Assembly (NCBI GenBank): GCA_035718275.1
Contig: DASTHI010000015.1
Location: 41,662-105,661 of the forward strand
DNA length: 64,000 nucleotides
From: Pseudolabrys sp035718275
Lineage (GTDB): Bacteria; Pseudomonadota; Alphaproteobacteria; Rhizobiales; Xanthobacteraceae
Direction: 5' to 3'
Positions 44,409 through 51,919 of this stretch are shown piece after piece. The notes below the pieces were generated by a model, which was not told where the DNA came from, ran no database searches, and saw nothing but the letters and a program-made list of their open reading frames with translations. The position numbers and the translations under genes are program-made. Position 1 is the stretch's first letter, and every line of letters begins with the position of its first letter.

Positions 44409-45110
44409 GTGGCATTGGATGCCCGCGAACGCCTCATCGTCGCACTTGACGTACCGTCGGTGCCCGCAGCGGAATCGTTGGTCGCGACACTTGGCGACTC
44501 CGTGTGGTTTTACAAGATCGGCTATCAGCTGGCCTTTGCAGGAGGACTGCCCTTTGCGGCGGGGCTGATTGCGGCGGGCAAGCAGGTCTTTGTCGATCTC
44601 AAACTGCACGACATCGGAAACACAGTGGCAAGAGGCGTCGAAAGCATTGCGCGGCTTGGCGCCACGTTCATCACGGTGCATGCCTATCCGCAGACGATGA
44701 AAGCTGCGGTTGAGGGCCGGCAGGGTTCCAAGCTTCGCATCCTGGCCGTCACGGTGCTTACCTCCTATGATGATGGCGATCTCGCCGCAGCCGGTTACGA
44801 GATGACTGTAAGAGAGCTTGCGGCTGCCCGCGCGGCTCAGGCGCGCGACACTGGAGTCGACGGACTGGTCTGCTCGGCGGAAGAGGCCATTCCATTGCGC
44901 GAGCTCGTCGGTCCGAGCATGGTCCTGGTGACCCCAGGCATTAGACCCTCAGGGAGCCCTACTGGCGATCAGAAACGGATTACAACGCCGGCGCAGGCAA
45001 TCGAGGCGGGCGCGGATTACCTGGTTGTGGGGCGGCCGATTATCGACGCTGCGGATCCGAAAGCCGCCGCGACGGCGATCATTGGCGAGATCGAGCGGGC
45101 GACGGGGTAA
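44409..45110 (+). CDS. pyrF: orotidine 5'-phosphate decarboxylase
   Basis: Last step of UMP synthesis. A GTG start at 44409, after GAGG with 7-base spacing, gives 233 residues. LIVALDVPS, VFVDLKLHDIGNTVARG (the catalytic Asp-Lys-x2-Asp set) and VTPGIRPSG are the conserved elements. It begins one base after the FMN reductase stop, implying coupled translation. Confidence 0.97.
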   Translation: MALDARERLIVALDVPSVPAAESLVATLGDSVWFYKIGYQLAFAGGLPFAAGLIAAGKQVFVDLKLHDIGNTVARGVESIARLGATFITVHAYPQTMKAAVEGRQGSKLRILAVTVLTSYDDGDLAAAGYEMTVRELAAARAAQARDTGVDGLVCSAEEAIPLRELVGPSMVLVTPGIRPSGSPTGDQKRITTPAQAIEAGADYLVVGRPIIDAADPKAAATAIIGEIERATG

Positions 45111-45133
45111 CCGAGTTTATGGGAAAAACGTCA

Positions 45134-45436
45134 ATGGCGAAGGGATACTGGATCGCGACCGTGGATGTCCGTAATGCGGATGGCTATAAGCAATACGTCG
45201 ACGCCCTGCCCGACATCCTGCGCAAGTTCGGCGGCCGCTACGTCATGCGGGGTGGTAGGACCGAGCTGGTCGAGGGCAAGGGCCGCAACCGCGTGGTCGT
45301 GCTCGAGTTTCCGAGTTACGAGGCCGCCCTTGCCTGCTATCGTTCGCCGGAATATGCCAAGGCCATTGCATTGCGCCAGGCGAGCGCTGAGGCGGATTTG
45401 ATCGTGGTCGAAGGCTACGACGGTCCGCAGCCCTAG
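45134..45436 (+). CDS. DUF1330 domain protein
   Basis: A 100-residue dimeric alpha-beta barrel fold protein, starting MAKGYWIATVDVRNADGYKQY from ATG 45134; an upstream ATG at 45119 would add five residues. FGGRYVMRGGRTELVEG and VVLEFPSYEAALACYRSPEY are DUF1330 marks. Function unknown. Its position between pyrF and dapB is conserved in relatives. Confidence 0.88.
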   Translation: MAKGYWIATVDVRNADGYKQYVDALPDILRKFGGRYVMRGGRTELVEGKGRNRVVVLEFPSYEAALACYRSPEYAKAIALRQASAEADLIVVEGYDGPQP

Positions 45437-45490
45437 TGCTTTTCGGCGCCAGGCAAGCACGCTATACCGGCGCCACCCATGGAGTGACCG

Positions 45491-46306
45491 ATGGCCGAAT
45501 TCCGGCTCGTGGTCGCCGGTGCCGGCGGACGCATGGGTCGTACGCTGGTCAAGGCGATCTCCGACAGCAAGGACTTTGCGCTTGCAGGCGCCATTGAAGA
45601 TTCGCGCTCGCCGTTGATCGGCTGGGATGCCGGCGTGCTGGCGGGAATACCTGAAAACGGCGTGAAACTGACCGGTGATGCCGAACCATTGCTGGCGAAG
45701 GCCGATGGCATTGTGGATTTCACTGCTCCCATTGCCACCCTTGCGTTCGCGGCTTTGGCAGCAAAGGCCGGCAAGGTGCACATCATCGGAACGACTGGAC
45801 TAAGCGCAGACGATGAAAAGAAAATCAAGGAAGCGGCTACGACCGCTGTTATCGTCAAGTCCGGCAATATGAGCCTGGGCGTCAACCTTGTGGCCGCGTT
45901 GACCAGACGAGTTGCGAGGACTCTCGACACTTCTTTCGACATCGAAATTCTGGAGATGCATCACAACCAGAAAGTCGATGCCCCGTCCGGGACTGCTTTG
46001 ATGCTGGGCCGCGCGGCAGCGGAAGGACGCGGCTACGACCTCGACAAGCATTCGGTGCGAAGCCGGGACGGCCACACCGGTTCCCGCAAGCCGGGCGACA
46101 TCGGATTCGCCGCACTCAGGGGCGGTACGGTTGTGGGCGAGCACAACGTTATTTTCGCCGGGCCCGCCGAGCGCGTTGAGCTGATCCATAAGGCCGAAGA
46201 CCGGATGATCTTCGCGCGCGGAGCGCTGCATGCCGCGCGTTGGGCGGGCGGGCAGAAGCCGGGACTCTATTCAATGACGGACGTGCTCGGCCTTAAAGAC
46301 TTCTGA
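45491..46306 (+). CDS. dapB: 4-hydroxy-tetrahydrodipicolinate reductase
   Basis: NAD(P)H-dependent step of lysine/DAP synthesis. 271 residues after GGAG with 6-base spacing. The nucleotide loop VAGAGGRMGRTLV, SGNMSLGVN, and the substrate motif EMHHNQKVDAPSGTAL (His and Lys catalytic) are present. Followed after eight bases by gpmA. Confidence 0.98.
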   Translation: MAEFRLVVAGAGGRMGRTLVKAISDSKDFALAGAIEDSRSPLIGWDAGVLAGIPENGVKLTGDAEPLLAKADGIVDFTAPIATLAFAALAAKAGKVHIIGTTGLSADDEKKIKEAATTAVIVKSGNMSLGVNLVAALTRRVARTLDTSFDIEILEMHHNQKVDAPSGTALMLGRAAAEGRGYDLDKHSVRSRDGHTGSRKPGDIGFAALRGGTVVGEHNVIFAGPAERVELIHKAEDRMIFARGALHAARWAGGQKPGLYSMTDVLGLKDF

Positions 46307-46314
46307 GGAATCCA

Positions 46315-46938
46315 ATGAGTGACCGCCTTCTTGTGCTTGTCCGTCACGGTCAGAGTGATTGGAATTTGAAGAACCTTTTCACGGGATGGCGCGATATCGA
46401 CCTTACGGAAAAAGGCGTCGCTGAAGCACGCGAAGCGGGGCGCAAGCTCAAGTCACAAGGAATAAAGTTCGACGTTGCGTTTACTTCCGCCCTCAAGCGC
46501 GCGCAGCGCACGCTCGATCTGATGCTTGATGAACTCGGGCAGACGGCAATTCCGGTCTTCAAGAACCAGGCGTTGAATGAACGCGACTACGGAGATCTCG
46601 TCGGACTGAACAAGGACGACGCCAGGAGGAAATGGGGCGAAGAACAGGTGCATATCTGGCGACGCTCCTACGATGTCGCGCCGCCCGGCGGTGAAAGCCT
46701 GAAGGACACCCTTGCCCGCGCGCTGCCGTACTATGTAACCGACATCCTGCCGCACGTGATGCGTGGTGAACATGTGCTCGTGTCTGCGCACGGCAATTCG
46801 CTGCGTGCGCTCGTCTATGTTTTGGACAAGCACACGCCCGAAAGCATTACCAAGCTGAATCTTGATACCGGCGTGCCGATGATTTACCGGCTCAATGCCG
46901 ATTCGACAGTGGCTTCGAAGCTGGATCTGGCGGCCTAA
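46315..46938 (+). CDS. gpmA: 2,3-bisphosphoglycerate-dependent phosphoglycerate mutase
   Basis: Interconverts 3- and 2-phosphoglycerate via a phosphohistidine. 207 residues with AGGA before the ATG. LVRHGQSDWN holds the catalytic His; ALNERDYGDLVGLNK and LVSAHGNSLRAL are further active-site motifs. At 207 residues it is of the short alphaproteobacterial form. Confidence 0.97.
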   Translation: MSDRLLVLVRHGQSDWNLKNLFTGWRDIDLTEKGVAEAREAGRKLKSQGIKFDVAFTSALKRAQRTLDLMLDELGQTAIPVFKNQALNERDYGDLVGLNKDDARRKWGEEQVHIWRRSYDVAPPGGESLKDTLARALPYYVTDILPHVMRGEHVLVSAHGNSLRALVYVLDKHTPESITKLNLDTGVPMIYRLNADSTVASKLDLAA

Positions 46939-46996
46939 AAGATCGCGGCCGACCTAGGTGGCCCGGGCCCTCGCCCGCTCGAGCTTGCATCGGGAG

Positions 46997-47911
46997 TTAC
47001 GCCGCCTCGGCCATTCCTGCTTCCCATCCGAGCATTGCCCGCTTGCGCGTTATGCCCCAATGATAGCCGGTGATGTCGCCGTCCTTGCCGACGACCCGGT
47101 GACACGGCACCACGAAGCAGATCGGGTTCTTGCCCACGGCAGCTCCGACGGCTCGGGCGGCTCTCGGTGCGCCAGCTCGTGCGGCCAAATCCGAATAGGT
47201 GGTGAGCCTACCCATCGGAATATCCAGGAGTCTTTCCCACACCCGCACTTCGAAATCCGTTCCGATCAGGACGATGCGAAGCGGCTGATTCTTGCGCCAC
47301 AGCGTTGGATCGAAAATACGGCGGGCGACTGCCGCTGTCGCGGAGGAATCCTCGACGTAGTGAGCCTTCGGCCAGCGCGCGCGCATGTCCCGGAGCGCTG
47401 CGCGCTCGCGGCCAGGATCTGCGAGGGCGAGACCGGCGAGCCCGCGCGGTGTCGTCATCACCAGGGCTGTGCCGAAGGGGCAGGCATGAAACCCATAAGT
47501 GACAGCCAGTCCCTCGCCGCCGGCTTTCCATTCCCCCGGCGACATCGCTTCGTGCGTGACAAATAGATCGTGCAGCCTGCCCGGACCCGAAAGTCCTACT
47601 TCGTATGCTGTCTCAAGTACGCTTGCCGAAGAGCGCAACAGCTCACGCGCGTGATTGAGCGTCAATGCCTGGAGAAAAGCCTTTGGCGTCAGCCCGCACC
47701 AGCGGCGGAAGAGGTGGTGCAGCTCGGTTGCTGACACTCCGGCCGCATCGGCGATAGCATTGATTTCCGGCTGCGATCGCCAGTTGCCTCTGATGTGCGC
47801 GATCGCGCGCCGTACGACGTCGTAATCTGCGGCAGCGGTTGAAAGTGGCGCGAATTCATCGATGCGATGAATTGGGGCGGGATTTATAAGGCTCATGTTC
47901 ATGCTCGACAT
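46997..47911 (-). CDS. AraC-type HTH plus O6-alkylguanine-DNA methyltransferase
   Basis: A 304-residue protein with an AraC helix-turn-helix at about 30-130 (INAIADAAGVSATELHHLFRRWCG) and a C-terminal OGT domain with the acceptor motif PCHRVVG. It lacks the Cys-rich N-terminal methylphosphotriester domain of E. coli Ada, so it is an Ada-like two-domain protein that can repair O6-methylguanine but cannot sense DNA methylation in the Ada manner. Start could be Met5 or Met1. No alkB or alkA is adjacent. Confidence 0.9.
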   Translation of the reverse strand: MSSMNMSLINPAPIHRIDEFAPLSTAAADYDVVRRAIAHIRGNWRSQPEINAIADAAGVSATELHHLFRRWCGLTPKAFLQALTLNHARELLRSSASVLETAYEVGLSGPGRLHDLFVTHEAMSPGEWKAGGEGLAVTYGFHACPFGTALVMTTPRGLAGLALADPGRERAALRDMRARWPKAHYVEDSSATAAVARRIFDPTLWRKNQPLRIVLIGTDFEVRVWERLLDIPMGRLTTYSDLAARAGAPRAARAVGAAVGKNPICFVVPCHRVVGKDGDITGYHWGITRKRAMLGWEAGMAEAA

Positions 47912-47949
47912 CTAACTATGGCGCCTGGCGCCGCCCACCCGATTTCTGA

Positions 47950-48462
47950 CTAGTCGAATGAAGTGTGAGTAGGGCCGCGTCGGGCCTCACTCAATGCACG
48001 ACCGAGCGCGCTCGCGAAGCCCTCCCTTTCGTCCGGGCTGAGAAAGTTGGCTATTGACAGCCTCTTGCCGCGCGAAACCAGAAACAGTCGATTGATTCCG
48101 AACTCTGCCAGTTCAATCTTGTCGAGTTTTACCCAAAGTGGATTGAGAACCCATTGGCGGACACGGCCGAGGTGGCTGACCTTGCGGATCGTAAGGGCGC
48201 TGGGTGTGACGGTCACCTGCTCATAGGCATTCGCATGCCGATAGTTCAGCCGGAACGCCCAAAACAACAGCAGCACGTCGAGACCGAAAAAGCCAAAAAC
48301 GGGCCAGGCGCCATGAAGAAGAAACAACATGCCGGCGATGAAGCTCACGCCACCAAACAACAACATCAGAACAAGAAATCCGATTGCTCCAAGCGAGCGA
48401 TACGGAGTGAGCGTCGCCGAAAAAATCGTGGGCTCGAGATCGTCGATGTTGTCGCTGGTCAT
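47950..48462 (-). CDS. DUF2244 membrane protein
   Basis: A 170-residue protein with two adjacent membrane segments (IGFLVLMLLFGGVSFIAGMLF and the following PVFGFFGLDVLLLFWAF) and a C-terminal beta-rich soluble part ending SEARRGPTHTSFD. It fits DUF2244, an integral membrane family of unknown function. ATG 48462 is 21 bp from the divergent nth start. Confidence 0.85.
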   Translation of the reverse strand: MTSDNIDDLEPTIFSATLTPYRSLGAIGFLVLMLLFGGVSFIAGMLFLLHGAWPVFGFFGLDVLLLFWAFRLNYRHANAYEQVTVTPSALTIRKVSHLGRVRQWVLNPLWVKLDKIELAEFGINRLFLVSRGKRLSIANFLSPDEREGFASALGRALSEARRGPTHTSFD

Positions 48463-48477
48463 TGGCCCCAGTATACC
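48449..48477 (+). promoter_or_regulatory. nth: possible promoter for leaderless nth
   Basis: TTGTCG (48449-48454), 17 bases, TATACC (48472-48477). The nth ATG follows the -10 by only six bases and has no ribosome binding site, so transcription from this promoter would start on the ATG. The same GTATAC core is read as TATACT toward DUF2244. Confidence 0.35.
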
Positions 48478-48483
48478 CCAACA

Positions 48484-49281
48484 ATGGCGAAAAGAACCGC
48501 ACGCAAGAGATTGGCGAAAACGCGGCCGCGCCAACAATCACCCATAGGTGGCGGGACATCGCGAACGTCGGCCCACACCAAGGTAAAGGCCGCCCCCAGC
48601 CGGGCTGCGGCTGACAGGCGGGCGGCCCTCGGCGCGATACCTCAATGGACAACGGCGCAGATTGCCGAGGCGTTCCGCCGCTTCAAGGCTGCCAATCCGG
48701 AGCCTGAAGGCGAACTCAAGCACATCAATGCCTTCACGTTGCTCGTGGCAGTCGTGCTCTCCGCGCAGGCCACCGATGCCGGAGTCAACAAGGTAACGCC
48801 GGCGGTGTTCGCGATTGCCGACACGCCGGAAAAAATGGTGGCCCTTGGTGAAGAGCGTTTGCGCGATATGATCAAGACGATCGGACTTTTCCGCACCAAG
48901 GCAAGGAACGTGATTGCCCTGTCACGGAAACTGATTGCGGAGCACGGCGGCCAAGTGCCGCGCTCGCGCGAAGCGCTGGAATCGTTGCCAGGCGTGGGCC
49001 GCAAGACGGCAAATGTCGTTCTCAACATCGCGTTCGGCGAACCGACCATCGCAGTCGATACCCACATTTTTCGTGTCGGGAATCGCACCGGAATTGCCAC
49101 GGGCCGGACTCCGCTGGAAGTTGAAATGAGGCTCGACCATATCGTACCTCCCGAGTACAAACGCCACGCACACCATTGGCTGATTTTGCACGGGCGCTAC
49201 ACTTGCTTAGCGCGCCGGCCGCTTTGCGAAACGTGCATTATCCGCGATCTCTGCCGATGGCCAGGCAAGGCCACCGTGTAA
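48484..49281 (+). CDS. nth: endonuclease III
   Basis: DNA glycosylase/AP lyase for oxidised pyrimidines. From ATG 48484 the protein has 265 residues: a basic, disordered ~50-residue N-terminal extension, then the HhH-GPD core starting TTAQIAEAFRRFK. LPGVGRKTANVV is the helix-hairpin-helix with the catalytic Lys upstream region, the catalytic Asp is in IAVDTHIFRV, and the [4Fe-4S] motif C-x6-C-x2-C-x5-C is in CLARRPLCETCIIRDLC. It overlaps nothing upstream. Confidence 0.96.
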   Translation: MAKRTARKRLAKTRPRQQSPIGGGTSRTSAHTKVKAAPSRAAADRRAALGAIPQWTTAQIAEAFRRFKAANPEPEGELKHINAFTLLVAVVLSAQATDAGVNKVTPAVFAIADTPEKMVALGEERLRDMIKTIGLFRTKARNVIALSRKLIAEHGGQVPRSREALESLPGVGRKTANVVLNIAFGEPTIAVDTHIFRVGNRTGIATGRTPLEVEMRLDHIVPPEYKRHAHHWLILHGRYTCLARRPLCETCIIRDLCRWPGKATV

Positions 49282-49355
49282 AAGCACCGAGGCAAGCGCA
49301 ACGCACACGCCGGGTATGCGGACAGAGATGTAAACCTCGGCCTCGGAGAAGTGAT

Positions 49356-50087
49356 TCAATGCCGCGCTTCGATCAACTCGGCAGCGGTCGGCGAGAGTTT
49401 CTTGTGCACATGGACCATGAAGGCCATGGCAAAAACGGGCGTGGTTAGGCTCACGATAGGGATTGAGACGAAAGCGGCGATTACGATCCCCGCCGCAAAC
49501 ACGTACATGGCATTGCTCTTGCGCAGCATCTTTGCTTCCGCCTTCGGCCGAAAGCGCATGGCCGCGAGTTCGAAATATTCACGGCCAAGCAGATATGCAT
49601 TCGCCAGGAACAGAATGACGATACCGATTCCGGCGAACAACACGAAAGGCAGAGCACAGAGATACACCAACACAGCGAGCCCGGCGAACTTGATGCCTTC
49701 CACTATTGCCGGGATGAACGGCAAAGCGCGCCCGACCGGCTGCGCGGGATAGTGCTCGCGCTCGACCGCTTCGGCGACTTCGTCGACGAAAAAACTCCCG
49801 ACGAATGCACTGACCGCCGGCATCAGAAACAGAGCTCCGGTAATGATGCCGAGTCCCGCGATTACGGAAACCACCCATGCGAGGGCGGCCCAGGCCGCGT
49901 GCGGGGCCACACCGGAGGCCTGTTCGGCCCAGGCGGCGCCGGACGCAGCCCAAGCCGACAGCAGGCGATGTAGCACAATGCCGAGTACCGCGATGACGAC
50001 AAGCGCAAGTCCGACGGCTTTCAACAACACGCGGCGCAAGGCAGGCGAAAGCATCTGTGAAAAAGCTTTGATGGCGGCGTCAATCAT
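49356..50087 (-). CDS. EI24/CysZ-type membrane protein
   Basis: A 243-residue protein of the EI24 family (CysZ, sulfate permease in E. coli) from ATG 50087. It has about six hydrophobic helices; SAFVGSFFVDEVAEAVE, the Pro-rich PFIPAIVEGIKFAGL region and YLLGREYFELAAMR are the typical regions. The family contains sulfate channels but many members are uncharacterised, and no cysteine genes are near. Convergent with nth. CCGAGGC (49287-49293) and GCCTCGG (49340-49346) form a weak inverted repeat between them. Confidence 0.85.
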   Translation of the reverse strand: MIDAAIKAFSQMLSPALRRVLLKAVGLALVVIAVLGIVLHRLLSAWAASGAAWAEQASGVAPHAAWAALAWVVSVIAGLGIITGALFLMPAVSAFVGSFFVDEVAEAVEREHYPAQPVGRALPFIPAIVEGIKFAGLAVLVYLCALPFVLFAGIGIVILFLANAYLLGREYFELAAMRFRPKAEAKMLRKSNAMYVFAAGIVIAAFVSIPIVSLTTPVFAMAFMVHVHKKLSPTAAELIEARH

Positions 50088-50133
50088 GGCGAGCACAGTT
50101 ATTCCGGCCGAGCTCGCGGGGCAAGAGCAGCAT

Positions 50134-50946
50134 TCAGGCTGCAGGCGCGATCGTATCTTCCCGACTGGGGATGAGAGACAAGATTCCGCTCCCCTCGGAT
50201 GCGGAGTGATCCGCCCATGCGATCGCCTTGTAATCGAAGCCGCGCACCATGGTCGGCTTGACGATCTCGAAATAAGGAGAGATGTCGAAATCGCGAGGGG
50301 CGTAGAGCGAGGAATGCCGGATTTCAAGAATCTCCTGCCGCGCCGCTTCGCTTTCCAGCTTGGTGATTTTAGGTAGGATCGGATAGCGCACGGTTTCGAA
50401 TGCTTGGGCTATGAGTGCCGAGCATATAATGCGGGTAGGGTGGCCGGAGCCCAGCGCAATCATCCGGCGACGCCACTTTTGCGGCACCGGCAGAGGGAAC
50501 AGATAGCGCATCAGGTCAATAATGTTTTTGAGGTCATAGTCGAAACCGATGCGCTCCGCCGCATAGGCGCATACGCGAGCACGATCTTCCTCATCGAGTT
50601 GGGTCGGCCGGCAAATGCGGGTGTGAAAACGTGCATATTTCGACAGCGGCGCGGCTACGACACCCTGGCCGATATTCGCCTCGACGAGGACAAGCGGCTC
50701 TCCTTCGCTGGTGACGCGGTCGCCGATCGGCCCAACATAGAGCGCAGCATGTGACCAGGTTGACTGCGTCAAATATTTGATCACACCGGAGATGTGATTG
50801 TTGCCCTCGACCAGCAGTACGTCGCCGGGCCTCAATGTGGCGCGCAGCGCTTCGGGATCCGACGGCGTGAATGGCTCGTATCCCTGGGCCGGCTTCTCCA
50901 GATAGCCGGCCAGAATGCGTCCAACGCTGTCGATCACCCAGCCCAT
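50134..50946 (-). CDS. YiiX/YebB-like NlpC/P60 cysteine hydrolase
   Basis: A 270-residue protein with a permuted NlpC/P60-type core. LRPGDVLLVEGNNHISGVIKYLTQSTWSHAALYVG carries the catalytic His, and RIICSALIAQAF the Cys nucleophile, as in YiiX. No signal peptide is visible from ATG 50946. The substrate of the family is unknown; acyl or peptidoglycan amide bonds have been proposed. It ends 46 bp before the next gene on the same strand (EI24-like). Confidence 0.82.
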   Translation of the reverse strand: MGWVIDSVGRILAGYLEKPAQGYEPFTPSDPEALRATLRPGDVLLVEGNNHISGVIKYLTQSTWSHAALYVGPIGDRVTSEGEPLVLVEANIGQGVVAAPLSKYARFHTRICRPTQLDEEDRARVCAYAAERIGFDYDLKNIIDLMRYLFPLPVPQKWRRRMIALGSGHPTRIICSALIAQAFETVRYPILPKITKLESEAARQEILEIRHSSLYAPRDFDISPYFEIVKPTMVRGFDYKAIAWADHSASEGSGILSLIPSREDTIAPAA

Positions 50947-51219
50947 AGCCGATCCTCGGCGCCGCTGCATCTTGCTTGGGCGCTTCCTCGCCCCGCTTGC
51001 GCTCAGGCAAGTCCCCTTCCATCCAATGCTTAGCCCTGAGTCATTGCAATTTGGTTCACCGTTGTCCCTTGAGTTGCTGCCCACCGGTGTTACTGAATAT
51101 TAGGCATATAACTTGTGCTGGTCCTCGGATTTTTCGGCTGATAAACGTTTTGCATACTATCCTGATCCGTGGCCGCATCCGCATGCTGCCAGGAGCATTT
51201 CCGATCTGCGCAACCGACC

Positions 51220-51885
51220 ATGTTGAGTAAAGCTCTCATTGCCTGGTCGAGCGGCAAGGACAGCGCGTGGGCATTGCATGAAATACGTAAGACCGGCGAG
51301 TTCGAAATCGCCGGTGCATTGACAACATTAACCAGCACATTTTCGCGGGTCAGCATGCACGGGGTACGGGAGGCACTGTTGCGAGAGCAGCTGCGGGCCG
51401 CGCAACTACAGCCGGTCATCGCGCAGATCCCGTTTCCCTGCCCGAACGACGTCTACGAGAAAACAATGACCGAGGTACTGGCTGTCGCCCGTGCATCGAA
51501 AGTGACACACATCGTTTTTGGCGATCTCTTTTTGGAGGATGTCAGAAAATATCGCGAGCGACAGCTTGCCGGCACGGGCATCACGCCTCTTTTCCCTTTG
51601 TGGGGGCGCCCGACAGCGAGGCTTGCGCAGCAGATGATCGATGCTGGCCTCGAAGCAAGACTTTGCGCGGTCGACCTGGGCAAGCTGCCGGCGTCTTTTT
51701 CTGGCCGCTGCTATGACAAGGTCCTTCTTGAAACCTTGCCTACGGGAACGGACCATTGCGGTGAAAATGGCGAGTTTCACACCTTTGTCACTGATGGCCC
51801 AATGCTCCTGAAGAAAATCGCTGTAAGCTCGGGGATGACGGTGGAGCGCGATGGATACGCCTATACGGACTTGCTGCCCGCCTGA
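51220..51885 (+). CDS. Dph6/MJ0570-type ATP-binding protein
   Basis: A 221-residue adenine-nucleotide alpha hydrolase family protein from ATG 51220. The PP-loop signature AWSSGKDSAWAL and the motif THIVFGDLFLEDVRKYRE match the diphthine-ammonia ligase domain (DUF71/ATP_bind_4). CGENGEFHTFV is the family C-terminal motif. Bacteria lack diphthamide, so the real substrate is unknown. It is divergent from the YiiX-like gene, with a 273-bp gap in which I saw no clear gene. Confidence 0.87.
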   Translation: MLSKALIAWSSGKDSAWALHEIRKTGEFEIAGALTTLTSTFSRVSMHGVREALLREQLRAAQLQPVIAQIPFPCPNDVYEKTMTEVLAVARASKVTHIVFGDLFLEDVRKYRERQLAGTGITPLFPLWGRPTARLAQQMIDAGLEARLCAVDLGKLPASFSGRCYDKVLLETLPTGTDHCGENGEFHTFVTDGPMLLKKIAVSSGMTVERDGYAYTDLLPA

Positions 51886-51919
51886 TCCATTCCGCACGGC
51901 CTGCGCAAACCCGACTGCG

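Noticed and set aside
49287..49346. CCGAGGC/GCCTCGG inverted repeat between nth and the EI24-like gene
   Set aside because: The arms are 46 bases apart and only seven bases long, so chance is a sufficient explanation; I did not list it as a terminator.
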